This document shows, piece by piece, positions 42,229 to 49,677 of a DNA stretch of 64,000 nucleotides. The notes under the pieces were generated by a model that saw only the letters and a program-made list of their open reading frames with translations, did not search any database and had not been told where the DNA came from. The position numbers were made by a program, and so were the translations under genes. Within the stretch, counting starts at the first letter, position 1; each line of letters opens with the position of its first letter. The DNA lies in contig NZ_VFUA01000005.1 in NCBI RefSeq assembly GCF_006440735.1, positions 1 through 64,000 of the forward strand. The letters run 5' to 3'. This DNA is from Mesorhizobium sp. B2-7-1. GTDB taxonomy: Bacteria > Pseudomonadota > Alphaproteobacteria > Rhizobiales > Rhizobiaceae.

Positions 42229-42621
42229 ATGACGAAAGTGACGCCATTCCTGATGTTCGAGGGAAAGGCCGAGGAGGCCATGACCCTCTATTGCGAGACC
42301 ATTCCCGAAAGCAACGTCCTCGACGTCACGCGCTACGGTGCGGGCGAAGACGGACCCGAAGGAACCGTCAAGCTGGCGCGGGTATCCATCGGTGGCGTGG
42401 AGGTCACGGTCTTCAACAGCCCGGTCCATCACGCCTTCACCTTCACGCCGTCCTTTTCCTTCTTTGTCGACTGCTCGTCCGAAGAGGAGCTGGAGCGTAT
42501 CGTCGGCGTTCTTTCCAAGGATGGCAGCTTCCTGATGCCGACCGGCAGTTACGGCTTCAGCCGTCGTTTCGCCTGGCTCAACGACCGCTTCGGCGTCTCC
42601 TGGCAGATCAACCTGCCATGA
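42229..42621 (+). CDS. VOC-superfamily protein, PhnB/3-dmu-9_3-mt type
   Basis: 130-residue single VOC module (VTPFLMFEGKAEEAMTLYCE, VTRYGAGEDGPEGTVKLARV, RRFAWLNDRFGVSWQINLP). ATG 42229 follows CGGAGG. It is of the PhnB-like class formerly called 3-demethylubiquinone methyltransferase-like; none of the usual catalytic residues allow a substrate call. Confidence 0.88.
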   Translation: MTKVTPFLMFEGKAEEAMTLYCETIPESNVLDVTRYGAGEDGPEGTVKLARVSIGGVEVTVFNSPVHHAFTFTPSFSFFVDCSSEEELERIVGVLSKDGSFLMPTGSYGFSRRFAWLNDRFGVSWQINLP

Positions 42622-42671
42622 CAGGACGCACTTCCGTCACCAGGACAACACCCCAACGCATGGAGAAGCGC

Positions 42672-43034
42672 ATGAACGCGGAGATCGCCGGCGGCATCAA
42701 CATCGCCATGAAGGTGCCGTCGCACCAATATGAGGCGACCATTGCCTTCTATCGCGATGTCATCGGCCTGAAGCCGTTCACCGCCAAGGCGCCGGCGATC
42801 GGCTTCGAGCTCGGCCCCAATCGCCTCTGGATCGATGAGGCGCCGGCGATGAGCCAGGCCGAAATCTGGCTGGAACTCTTCACCTCGGATTTTGCCGGCG
42901 CCGCCGATCACCTCGGCAAGGCGGGTGTCGTGCGCTGCGACGCCATCGAGCCGCTGGGCGAGGGCTTCCGAGGCGGTTGGATCGCCAATCCGGCCAACAT
43001 CGTTCACATGCTGCGGGAGCCGGACGCTTGGTGA
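42672..43034 (+). CDS. VOC-superfamily (glyoxalase-like) protein
   Basis: 120-residue VOC protein (GGINIAMKVPSHQYEATIAF, YRDVIGLKPF, ELGPNRLWID). ATG 42672 behind GGAGAAGCGC is chosen. ATG 42618, overlapping the previous stop, is possible but would add 18 residues outside the family fold. It is third in the ArsR-linked group. Confidence 0.85.
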   Translation: MNAEIAGGINIAMKVPSHQYEATIAFYRDVIGLKPFTAKAPAIGFELGPNRLWIDEAPAMSQAEIWLELFTSDFAGAADHLGKAGVVRCDAIEPLGEGFRGGWIANPANIVHMLREPDAW

Positions 43035-43058
43035 ACCTGTTTCGAAAAGGAGAACGCA

Positions 43059-43518
43059 ATGGAGATCAAGGAAGCTCCCACCGCCGAGGCCGCCATGCTG
43101 ATCCGCCGGCCGGTCGCTGAAGTCTTCGAGGCGATCGTCGAACCAAGCATCACCACGAAATTCTGGTTCACGCATTCCAGCGGCCGGCTGGACGAGGGTA
43201 AGCCGGTCGAATGGGAGTGGCGCATGTATGGCGTCTCGACCAAGGTCGAGGTCAGCGAGATCGTTCCCAATGAAAAGATCGTCATGCGCTGGAGCGATCC
43301 GCCGACCACAGTCGTCTGGACCTTCACTGAAATGCCCGGCGACACCACTTTTCCTCGAAGTCCACAATTTCGGCTTCGCCGGCTCCGGCGACGAGCAGGT
43401 CAACCAGGCGGTCGGCTCGACCGGCGGCTTCTCGCTGGTGCTGGCCGGCGCCAAGGCCTGGCTGGAACAAGGCCTGACGCTCGGCCTGATCGGCGACCGT
43501 CACCCGAAGGGTTTGTAG
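43059..43518 (+). pseudogene. SRPBCC (AHSA1-like) protein, frameshifted
   Basis: Reads as a normal SRPBCC protein for 98 codons (AAMLIRRPVAEVFEAIVEPS to EMPGDTTF), then the family sequence continues only in another frame (FLEVHNFGFAGSGDEQVNQA to GLIGDRHPKGL). Removing one T from the TTTT at 43349-43352 restores a single 152-residue protein ending at 43518. It is either a true frameshift or a sequence error in a short homopolymer. It is the last gene of the ArsR-linked group. Confidence 0.85.
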
Positions 43519-43522
43519 AAGG

Positions 43523-43813
43523 CTAGGATCGACGCCGCTCCTGCTCCATCACATAGCGGCGAAGCACCCGGTTGATTTCCGTTTGATAACCACCGCCCTT
43601 CTCTACATGCTCTCTGAACCAAGCGAGCACGTCGGCATCGAGACGAATGGTCACGGGCTGTTTGAGGGGCCGGTAGAACTCTCCCCCGCGAGCGTGGGCC
43701 CAATTCTCTGCCGGCACTTCCGGAATATCCAAAGTGTCGATCTGGTCGTCAGGCAGATCGGCCAGCTTGGCCAGTTGATGACGCTGATCCTGGCTAAGGT
43801 CCTTCCTGCTCAT
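43523..43813 (-). CDS. brnA: BrnA-family antitoxin
   Basis: 96-residue antitoxin whose C-terminus is the ribbon-helix-helix BrnA/DUF4415 module (FYRPLKQPVTIRLDADVLAW, GGGYQTEINRVLRRYV). ATG 43813 follows AAAGGAGG. It overlaps the 3' end of the brnT toxin gene by about 20 bases, the classical BrnTA order of toxin first. It normally neutralises BrnT and represses the operon. Confidence 0.85.
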   Translation of the reverse strand: MSRKDLSQDQRHQLAKLADLPDDQIDTLDIPEVPAENWAHARGGEFYRPLKQPVTIRLDADVLAWFREHVEKGGGYQTEINRVLRRYVMEQERRRS

Positions 43814-44082
43814 AGCGCCTCCTTTCATGCGGGGTGGCCTTGCGAGCACCGACAATTCTAACACGTTCTTCATCTGCCGCGGTCGGGTACGTGTGAACAA
43901 CGAGCAGGATCACCTGAGTTCCAACCATGCCGATCGCATGCCATCGCTGTTCTCCGTCCTCAAAACGATCGGGCACAATCAGATGGAGCGGATCGTCGAA
44001 AATCTTCTTCGCGAGGTCAAAAGGCGACGCCATGTTTGGCAAGGTTGCGCCGGGCTTTTTCGGGATCCCAATCGAACCGCAT
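43794..44082 (-). pseudogene. brnT: BrnT-family toxin, frameshifted
   Basis: The BrnT N-terminus begins at ATG 44082 (MRFDWDPEKARRNLAKHGVA) and stops after two further codons. The remainder (FDLAKKIFDDPLHLIVPDRF to KATPHERRRYEQ) is in another frame. Deleting one base from the AAAA at 44019-44022 (TTTT on the coding strand) joins them into a normal ~95-residue RNase toxin. An open 82-codon frame from 44042 would lack the first strand and basic residues. The toxin is either inactive or mis-sequenced here. Confidence 0.8.
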
Positions 44083-44105
44083 CGCGCGCTCTCAACATAC
44101 GATTA

Positions 44106-44115
44106 TGTACGTACA
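44106..44115. promoter_or_regulatory. Palindrome TGTACGTACA upstream of brnT
   Basis: 10-bp perfect palindrome 24 bases before the brnT start, in a short AT-rich stretch. It is a candidate BrnA operator. Confidence 0.45.
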
Positions 44116-44135
44116 AATCTGTAAGAGTCAAGACG

Positions 44136-44903
44136 TCAATGCCCGCCGCCGGTCCTTTGCTTCTTGCGATTCCTTGCCAGCATGTTGAGGCCCTCGACCA
44201 GCGCCGAAAAACCCATGGCGGCGTAGATGTAGCCCTTGGGCACGTGGTAGCCCATGCCGTCGGCGATCAGCGTCATGCCGATCATCAAGAGGAAGCCCAG
44301 CGCCAGCATGACGATTGTGGGGTTCTTGGCGATGAAATTGGCGAGCGGCGTCGCCGCCAGCATCATCACGCTCACCGCCACGATCACGGCGATATACATG
44401 ATGGCGATCTCGTCGGTCATGCCGACGGCGGTGATGATGGAATCGATCGAGAAGACGAGGTCGAGCAAGAGGATCTGGAAGATGGCGCCCGCGAGGCTCA
44501 TCTGCAGCGTGCCGCCGACCATCGTGTCCTGATGGCCCTGCGGATCGACCGTGTGATGGATTTCCTTGGTTGCCTTCCAGACCAGGAACAAGCCGCCGGC
44601 GATCAGGATAAGGTCGCGCCAGGAAAAGCCGTGGCCGAAGGCCGTGAACACCGGCGCCGTCAATTGGACGATGATCGAGATGGTAGCGAGCAGGATGAGG
44701 CGCATGATCAGCGCCGCCGAGATGCCGAGCCGGCGCGCGCGGGCGCGCTGCGCTTCCGGCAGTTTGTTGGTCAGGATCGAAATGAAGATCAGATTGTCGA
44801 TGCCGAGCACGATCTCGAGCACCACCAGGGTCAAAAGCGCGACCCACGCGGTCGGATCGGAAACAAAGTGAAAGTGCGGCGCCAGAAATTCGACAAGCTG
44901 CAT
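44136..44903 (-). CDS. TerC-family integral membrane protein
   Basis: 255-residue protein with seven or more helices and the TerC signatures [40 protein letters not shown] and [16 protein letters not shown]. The acidic residues inside these helices suggest metal-ion (Mn/Ca) transport. It stands alone; the historical tellurite-resistance name does not imply that function here. Confidence 0.92.
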   Translation of the reverse strand: MQLVEFLAPHFHFVSDPTAWVALLTLVVLEIVLGIDNLIFISILTNKLPEAQRARARRLGISAALIMRLILLATISIIVQLTAPVFTAFGHGFSWRDLILIAGGLFLVWKATKEIHHTVDPQGHQDTMVGGTLQMSLAGAIFQILLLDLVFSIDSIITAVGMTDEIAIMYIAVIVAVSVMMLAATPLANFIAKNPTIVMLALGFLLMIGMTLIADGMGYHVPKGYIYAAMGFSALVEGLNMLARNRKKQRTGGGH

Positions 44904-44973
44904 GGAGGTCGTCCCCTCTACGATCTAGAGCAGTGTTGCCGGCAATTAGGTACTTTGCACACTCATATCAATG

Positions 44974-45798
44974 TCACGACCAGAAGGACGGCGCCGTTTC
45001 TTCCAGCCGAGGCCCGCGACGAAACGGCGCGATCTTGTCCGCAAGCCCGGTGCGGTCGGAAATATCGACGCCGACGCCGCAGAGCGTCGCTGGCCCCGAC
45101 GCCGCCTCGAAACGGCCCTTCGGCACCTTGGAAAGAAATCGGTTGAGCGGCTCTTCCTTGTCCATGCCAAGCGAGGAATCGTAGTCGCCGCACATGCCGG
45201 CGTCCGAAATATAGGCGGTGCCGCCATTGAGGATCTGATGGTCCGCGGTCGGCTGATGCGTATGCGTGCCGACCACGAGGCTGGCGCGGCCGTCGACGAA
45301 ATGCGCGAAGCACATCTTCTCAGACGTAGCCTCGGCATGGAAATCGACGATCGCGGCATCGGCCTGCTCGCCGAGCGGACAGGCGGCAAGCTCGCGCTCG
45401 CCGGCCTGGAACGGGTCGTCGAGCTCGGGGTGCATGAAGACGCGCCCCATGATGTTGGTGACCAGCACGCGCGCGCCGTTGCGCGCGATGTAGACGCCCG
45501 AGCCACGTCCCGGCGTGCCCCTGGGAAAATTCGAAGGCCGCAGGAAACGCTCCTCGCGCGGCGCGAAGATCAGCGCATCCCGCTGGTCCCAGACATGGTT
45601 GCCGGTGGTGACGACATCCGCGCCCGCGGCGAGCGTCTCGCGAAAAATCTCCTCGGTGATGCCGAAGCCGCCGGCGGCATTCTCGCCATTGACGATGACG
45701 AAATCGAGCTTGAAGTCGGAAATCAGCCCCGGCAGCTGTTCCCAGACTGCCGTGCGCCCTGTTTTGCCAACCATGTCGCCGAGAAAGAGGAGTCTCAT
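44974..45798 (-). CDS. TIGR00282/YmdB-type metallophosphoesterase
   Basis: 274-residue calcineurin-like phosphoesterase of the YmdB class. Metal ligands are visible in LFLGDMVGKTGR (D8), IVNGENAAGG, TTGNHVWDQ and VGTHTHQPTADH. YmdB of Bacillus hydrolyses cyclic nucleotides; the alphaproteobacterial role is uncharacterised. It starts inside the stop of the HTH antitoxin gene (ATGA), and belongs to the conserved 5-FCL...YmdB...YebC neighbourhood. Confidence 0.92.
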   Translation of the reverse strand: MRLLFLGDMVGKTGRTAVWEQLPGLISDFKLDFVIVNGENAAGGFGITEEIFRETLAAGADVVTTGNHVWDQRDALIFAPREERFLRPSNFPRGTPGRGSGVYIARNGARVLVTNIMGRVFMHPELDDPFQAGERELAACPLGEQADAAIVDFHAEATSEKMCFAHFVDGRASLVVGTHTHQPTADHQILNGGTAYISDAGMCGDYDSSLGMDKEEPLNRFLSKVPKGRFEAASGPATLCGVGVDISDRTGLADKIAPFRRGPRLEETAPSFWS

Positions 45799-46145
45799 GC
45801 GGCGCTACGCGTCCCGAGCGCCCTCGACACCGTTTCCGGCTCCTTGGCGATAACCTGCAAATAGGCCTGCGCCGCCTGGTCGGGCTCCGTTCTGCCCTGC
45901 TCCCAGTCTCTAAGCGTGCCCAGCGGAATGCGGTAGCGGATGGAGAATTCCTCCTGGGTAAGATGCAAGGCCCGACGGATCACTTTGACACGCGCGACAG
46001 GCGCCAGTCCGGGCCGGTCCGCGCTGAGCGGAGGATTATCCTTGTCCGCCAAAGCGCCAGCCTCCGCCTCCGCGTCGCTCATGGCGCGCAGACGATCCCA
46101 ATCGGATTCAGTCCCGGAGTGCTTGGTCATATGCTTTCTGCTCAT
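45795..46145 (-). CDS. HTH (XRE-type) antitoxin of a BrnT-like toxin
   Basis: 116-residue protein with a C-terminal HTH at ~55-105 (VKVIRRALHLTQEEFSIRYR, IPLGTLRDWEQGRTEPDQAA), as in HigA/MqsA-like antitoxins. The start is ATG 46145 or 46130. It overlaps the upstream BrnT-like gene by ~38 bases, a toxin-antitoxin layout. Its stop overlaps the YmdB gene start. Confidence 0.82.
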   Translation of the reverse strand: MSRKHMTKHSGTESDWDRLRAMSDAEAEAGALADKDNPPLSADRPGLAPVARVKVIRRALHLTQEEFSIRYRIPLGTLRDWEQGRTEPDQAAQAYLQVIAKEPETVSRALGTRSAA

Positions 46146-46389
46146 GGCGCGTCGCCTTTCTGGCGGAGATCAGTCTTATTCGGTCGCCGCGTTCGGTGTA
46201 AACCACCGTCAGTACCAATCCATTGACGATACCTATGCCGATGAAGCGCTCCTCTTCGTAATCCATGGAGCGATCCGAATAATGCACAGCATGGATGTCG
46301 TCGAACAGGCGCTTGGCATCCGCAAATGCCATACCGTGCTTGGCAAGATTGCTCGCTGCTTTCTCGTCATCCCACTCGAATTCGATTAT
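46108..46389 (-). pseudogene. BrnT-family toxin without a normal start codon
   Basis: The complete BrnT text reads from 46389 (IIEFEWDDEKAASNLAKHGM) to YDQALRD at 46108. The codon where the initiator belongs is ATA, and the frame upstream runs into TAG with no ATG, GTG or TTG. The first ordinary ATG (46332) lies at residue 20 and would give a 74-residue protein lacking the first strand and its basic cluster. Either a lost start (ATG to ATA), very weak ATA initiation, or a shortened toxin. Confidence 0.7.
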
Positions 46390-46458
46390 GTCGAACTACT
46401 GGATTTCCGTAGTATTCGCCAGACAGGCTCGAACGTCAAGCGTAGGTGGCAACCGGTC

Positions 46459-46977
46459 CTAATGCCGGCCGAAAGTGCCGGGCTGCTGTTGCCTTGCGCC
46501 CGACATGCGGGTGGCCGCGGACATTATCGGCGAGGCCGGCGGCGTGTTGCGCCCGCGCAGCCAGAAGAACCAGACATAGAAGGCGACGAAGCCACCGGTG
46601 ACCGCAAGCAACAGCAATCCGCCACGCCAGCCCTTCATCGCCGCGGTATCGAGGTTCGATGGATCGGCGGGGTCGTAGTAGAATTCTATCCTGTCGCCCT
46701 TGGCCGCCGTGTAGAGACCGACATCCTTGCCCTTGCCGGACCATGTCGTCGGCGCGTCGTTGACGACATAAGCCAAGGCGACATCGATGCCGTCCGTCTT
46801 GAGCCCGTTCGCCTGCATCTCGCTGTAGGGACTGACATCCGTCACGGTGGCGACCGTGCGCTGCCAGGCGGCCTGGTGATGCAGCGAGGTTGCGATGATG
46901 TGCGACGCCATCAAGAACAGGATCACCGCGATCAGCGCGAACGGCATCAGCAGATAGCGCGCAAGAACAAACACCAC
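46459..46977 (-). CDS. DUF3592-type membrane protein
   Basis: 172-residue protein: one N-terminal helix (~10-35, LMPFALIAVILFLMASHIIA), an extracytoplasmic domain containing TVATVTDVSPYSEMQANG and RIEFYYDPADPSN, and a second helix (~115-140, GGLLLLAVTGGFVAFYVWFF) with a basic cytoplasmic tail. The layout fits DUF3592. Function unknown. Confidence 0.75.
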   Translation of the reverse strand: MVFVLARYLLMPFALIAVILFLMASHIIATSLHHQAAWQRTVATVTDVSPYSEMQANGLKTDGIDVALAYVVNDAPTTWSGKGKDVGLYTAAKGDRIEFYYDPADPSNLDTAAMKGWRGGLLLLAVTGGFVAFYVWFFWLRGRNTPPASPIMSAATRMSGARQQQPGTFGRH

Positions 46978-47055
46978 GACCCCCGCCGGCTCGACTATAG
47001 CTGCGGGACTATTATCCGACTTGTCTTCGAAACGCGTTAAGCAGGTCGCGATAGT

Positions 47056-47640
47056 TTAAGCGATATCGAAGCGGCGCAACCCGCTCTCGGTCAATATTTC
47101 CGCAATGATGACGTCGTGGTTCTCTTCCGGCACCCGCTCGACTTCCTGGCAGTCGAAGGCGATGCCGATCAGCCTGGGCGTGATGCCCTTGTCGGCGAGC
47201 CTGGCGATGGCGCGGTCGTAATAGCCGGCGCCGTAGCCGATCCGGTGGCCGCGGGCGTCGAAGGCGGCGAGCGGCACCAGCATCAGCGTCGGGTCGAGCA
47301 CTTCCGCCTCCTCGTGCGGCCCGACCGTGCCGAACCCCATCTCGACCATCGGCGCGCCGCGCACAAGCTCGCGGAACACGATCGTGGTCTTGTCGAGGAT
47401 CGCCGGCAGGCAGAGCCTGGCGCCCTTCTCGCGCAGCGCGAACATCAGCGGCCGCACATCGACCTCCGAGCGCATCGGCCAGAAGCCGGAGACGACCCGG
47501 CCGGGCTCGAAGTCGATTTTCTCCTTGCCGGTCTCGGCCATTTCGAGCGCGATCTCGACGCGCCAGAATTCGTCGAGCGCGTCGCGTCGCGCCAGCGCTT
47601 CCTTGCGAAGCTGTTTTTTCAGGTCTTTTGAAGGTGACAT
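47056..47640 (-). CDS. 5-formyltetrahydrofolate cyclo-ligase
   Basis: 194-residue enzyme converting 5-formyl-THF and ATP to 5,10-methenyl-THF in folate one-carbon metabolism. The ATP/substrate motif GYGAGYYDRAIARL is near residue 140; other family blocks are KKQLRKEALARRDAL, VVSGFWPMRSEVDVRPL and LVPLAAFDARGHRIG. ATG 47640 follows GAAGGTG region signals and fits family length; the frame is open to 47733. A 6S RNA lies just upstream on the same strand, as in E. coli ssrS-ygfA. Confidence 0.93.
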   Translation of the reverse strand: MSPSKDLKKQLRKEALARRDALDEFWRVEIALEMAETGKEKIDFEPGRVVSGFWPMRSEVDVRPLMFALREKGARLCLPAILDKTTIVFRELVRGAPMVEMGFGTVGPHEEAEVLDPTLMLVPLAAFDARGHRIGYGAGYYDRAIARLADKGITPRLIGIAFDCQEVERVPEENHDVIIAEILTESGLRRFDIA

Positions 47641-47721
47641 GCGCCGACGGTAGAGATGACCAGATCTGGGCGAAGTTGCAGGAGCGACGTTTTCTACCGC
47701 ATGGTTCTCAAAATCGAGAGA

Positions 47722-47879
47722 GTGACGATCCACACAACCGGTGGAGATGTCGATCCCGGGTGCCTACAAAGTAGGTGGGCGCCGTGTGAGAAAACCCACG
47801 GGTCTTCCCAGGGACAGCTCCCTAAGGATCGATAAGGCCCCGGGGATAAGTTTCTCCTGCCGGGAAGCGCAGACCGCCA
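47722..47879 (-). ncRNA. ssrS: 6S RNA
   Basis: The minus strand folds into a long rod. The closing stem pairs 47860-47875 with 47727-47741. It continues with CCGGCAGGAGA/UCUCCACCGG and AUCCCCGGGGCC/GGCACCCGGGAU around internal loops, and a small hairpin CCUAC-UUU-GUAGG lies on the 3' side as in E. coli 6S. Several closing-stem pairs are G-U on this strand and would be C-A mismatches on the other, fixing the orientation. A TATATT (47891-47886) sits where a -10 belongs. It lies directly upstream of 5-FCL on the same strand. It should bind sigma-70-type RNA polymerase holoenzyme. Confidence 0.8.
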
Positions 47880-48017
47880 GAAGCAAATATAGGCCGATGG
47901 TTAGCCGAGCGCCAGAGATAGGGGCGTCCTGGTCGACGTTATTCTCACCCTCCACATCCCAGCCTTGCGCGCATGCGCATGGCTCCTTAGGGTCCAGCCG
48001 CACGGACAGGAGAAAAG

Positions 48018-48857
48018 ATGCGTTTCGAAGGCACCGCGGCTTACGTCGCCGACAAGGATCTGATGGTTGCGGTCAACGCCGCGATCGCGCTGGAACGGCC
48101 CTTGCTGGTCAAGGGCGAGCCCGGCACCGGCAAGACCGAACTTGCGCGTCAGGTCGCGTCGGCACTTGGGCTGGAGTTCATCGAGTGGAACGTCAAGTCG
48201 ACCACCAAGGCGCAGCAGGGCCTCTACGAATATGACGCCGTCTCGCGGCTGCGCGATAGCCAGCTCGGCGACGAGCGCTTCAACGACATCGCCAACTACA
48301 TCAAGCGCGGCAAGCTGTGGGATGCCTTCGCGGCGCGGAAGAAGGTCGTGCTCCTGATCGACGAGATCGACAAGGCCGACATCGAATTCCCCAACGACCT
48401 GCTGCAGGAGCTCGACCGGATGGAGTTCTTCGTCTACGAGACCGGTGAGACCATCCGCGCCGAGTTCCGGCCGATCGTCATCATCACCTCCAACAACGAG
48501 AAGGAGCTGCCGGACGCCTTCCTGCGCCGCTGCTTCTTCCACTATATCCGCTTCCCCGACATCGACACGCTGCACCGCATCGTCGAGGTGCACTACCCCG
48601 GCATCAAGCAGAATTTGGTGCGGGCGGCGCTCACCCAGTTCTACGAGATCCGCGATGTGCCCAGCCTGAAGAAGAAGCCCTCGACCTCCGAGGCGCTCGA
48701 CTGGATCCGCCTGCTGGTCGCCGACGACATCGCGCCCGAAGATCTGCGCGCCGACCCCAAGAACATGCTGCCGAAACTGCATGGCGCGCTCTTGAAGAAC
48801 GAGCAGGACGTGCATCTGTTCGAGCGCCTGGCCTTCATGGCGAGGCGCCAGCAATAG
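48018..48857 (+). CDS. MoxR-family AAA+ ATPase
   Basis: 279-residue ATPase: Walker A GEPGTGKT (residues 33-40), Walker B VVLLIDEIDKAD (~112-123), sensor 1 IIITSNNEKELPDAFLRRCF. MoxR proteins act as chaperones inserting metals or maturing complexes together with VWA proteins. The VWA partner follows at 49678, with a GNAT and a HicB gene between. ATG 48018 follows ACAGGAGA. Confidence 0.92.
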   Translation: MRFEGTAAYVADKDLMVAVNAAIALERPLLVKGEPGTGKTELARQVASALGLEFIEWNVKSTTKAQQGLYEYDAVSRLRDSQLGDERFNDIANYIKRGKLWDAFAARKKVVLLIDEIDKADIEFPNDLLQELDRMEFFVYETGETIRAEFRPIVIITSNNEKELPDAFLRRCFFHYIRFPDIDTLHRIVEVHYPGIKQNLVRAALTQFYEIRDVPSLKKKPSTSEALDWIRLLVADDIAPEDLRADPKNMLPKLHGALLKNEQDVHLFERLAFMARRQQ

Positions 48858-48932
48858 CGCTTTCCCCGTCCGTGGACCGTTGCCGACCAGTCGTCCTCAG
48901 CGCAGCTTCGGGCCTAAATGTTGGAGGAAAAA

Positions 48933-49379
48933 ATGTCCGAGATCATCATCCGCCCGCTCGCGCAGTCCGACCACGCCGAATGGCGCCGGCTGTGGACCGA
49001 CTATCTGACCTTTTACGAGACGAAGCTGCCGGAAGAGGTCTACGCGATCACCTGGAAGCGCCTGTTCACGGATGGCGAGTTCGAGCCGAAGGGTTTCATC
49101 GCCACGCTCGACGGCAAGGCCGTCGGCCTCACCCACTATCTCTACCACCGCTCCGGCTGGTCCGAGAAAAACAACTGCTACCTGCAGGACCTGTTCGCCG
49201 ACCCGAAGGTGCGCGGCAAGGGCGTGGGCGCGGCGCTGATCAAGGCGGTGCAGGACGAGGCCGGCAAGATCGGAGTCAAGAACGTCTACTGGATGACACA
49301 CGAAACCAACGCCACGGCGCGCAGGCTCTACGACCATGTGGCGCGGCGGACAGGCTTCATCGAATACGATCTGCTATGA
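48933..49379 (+). CDS. GNAT-family N-acetyltransferase
   Basis: 148-residue acetyltransferase with acetyl-CoA motif A LFADPKVRGKGVGAALIKAV (~residues 85-104) and a C-terminal motif B (ARRLYDHVARRTGFIEYDLL). ATG 48933 follows GGAGGAAAAA. The substrate is unknown. It sits between moxR and the VWA gene in the same orientation. Confidence 0.9.
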   Translation: MSEIIIRPLAQSDHAEWRRLWTDYLTFYETKLPEEVYAITWKRLFTDGEFEPKGFIATLDGKAVGLTHYLYHRSGWSEKNNCYLQDLFADPKVRGKGVGAALIKAVQDEAGKIGVKNVYWMTHETNATARRLYDHVARRTGFIEYDLL

Positions 49380-49413
49380 AGAGCGCGGGATTTAGCACTG
49401 CAGAGCGGGCTGA

Positions 49414-49674
49414 ATGACTCGCTATATCGGAATTTTGGATGGCTCCAATAACGTGTGGGGCGTGCGGGTGCCTGACCTTCCAGGCTGCCACGGAGGCGGC
49501 GTAAGCCCCGAGCAAGCGATTGCCGACGCGGCGTTCGCCGTCTGTGAGTGGACCGAAGCTCGGATAGCGAAGCACTTGCCCGTTCCCAAACCGCGTGCGC
49601 TGGTGGATTTGTTGCGATCCGGCGAAATCGACAGTGCCAGCGGTGATTCCGCCGTGATCGTGAGACAGAGATAG
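49414..49674 (+). CDS. HicB-like antitoxin (orphan)
   Basis: 86-residue protein with the HicB partial RNase-H-like fold (RYIGILDGSNNVWGVRVPDL, PGCHGGGVSPEQAIADAAFA) and only a short C-terminal tail, without an evident RHH or HTH DNA-binding module. There is no hicA toxin beside it: the gaps are 34 and 3 bases. It is 3 bases from the VWA gene. Confidence 0.75.
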   Translation: MTRYIGILDGSNNVWGVRVPDLPGCHGGGVSPEQAIADAAFAVCEWTEARIAKHLPVPKPRALVDLLRSGEIDSASGDSAVIVRQR

Positions 49675-49677
49675 CAA

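Noticed and set aside
47722..47879. 6S RNA on the plus strand
   Set aside because: The closing stem would contain C-A mismatches, and the 3'-side small hairpin and the synteny with 5-FCL fit only the minus strand.
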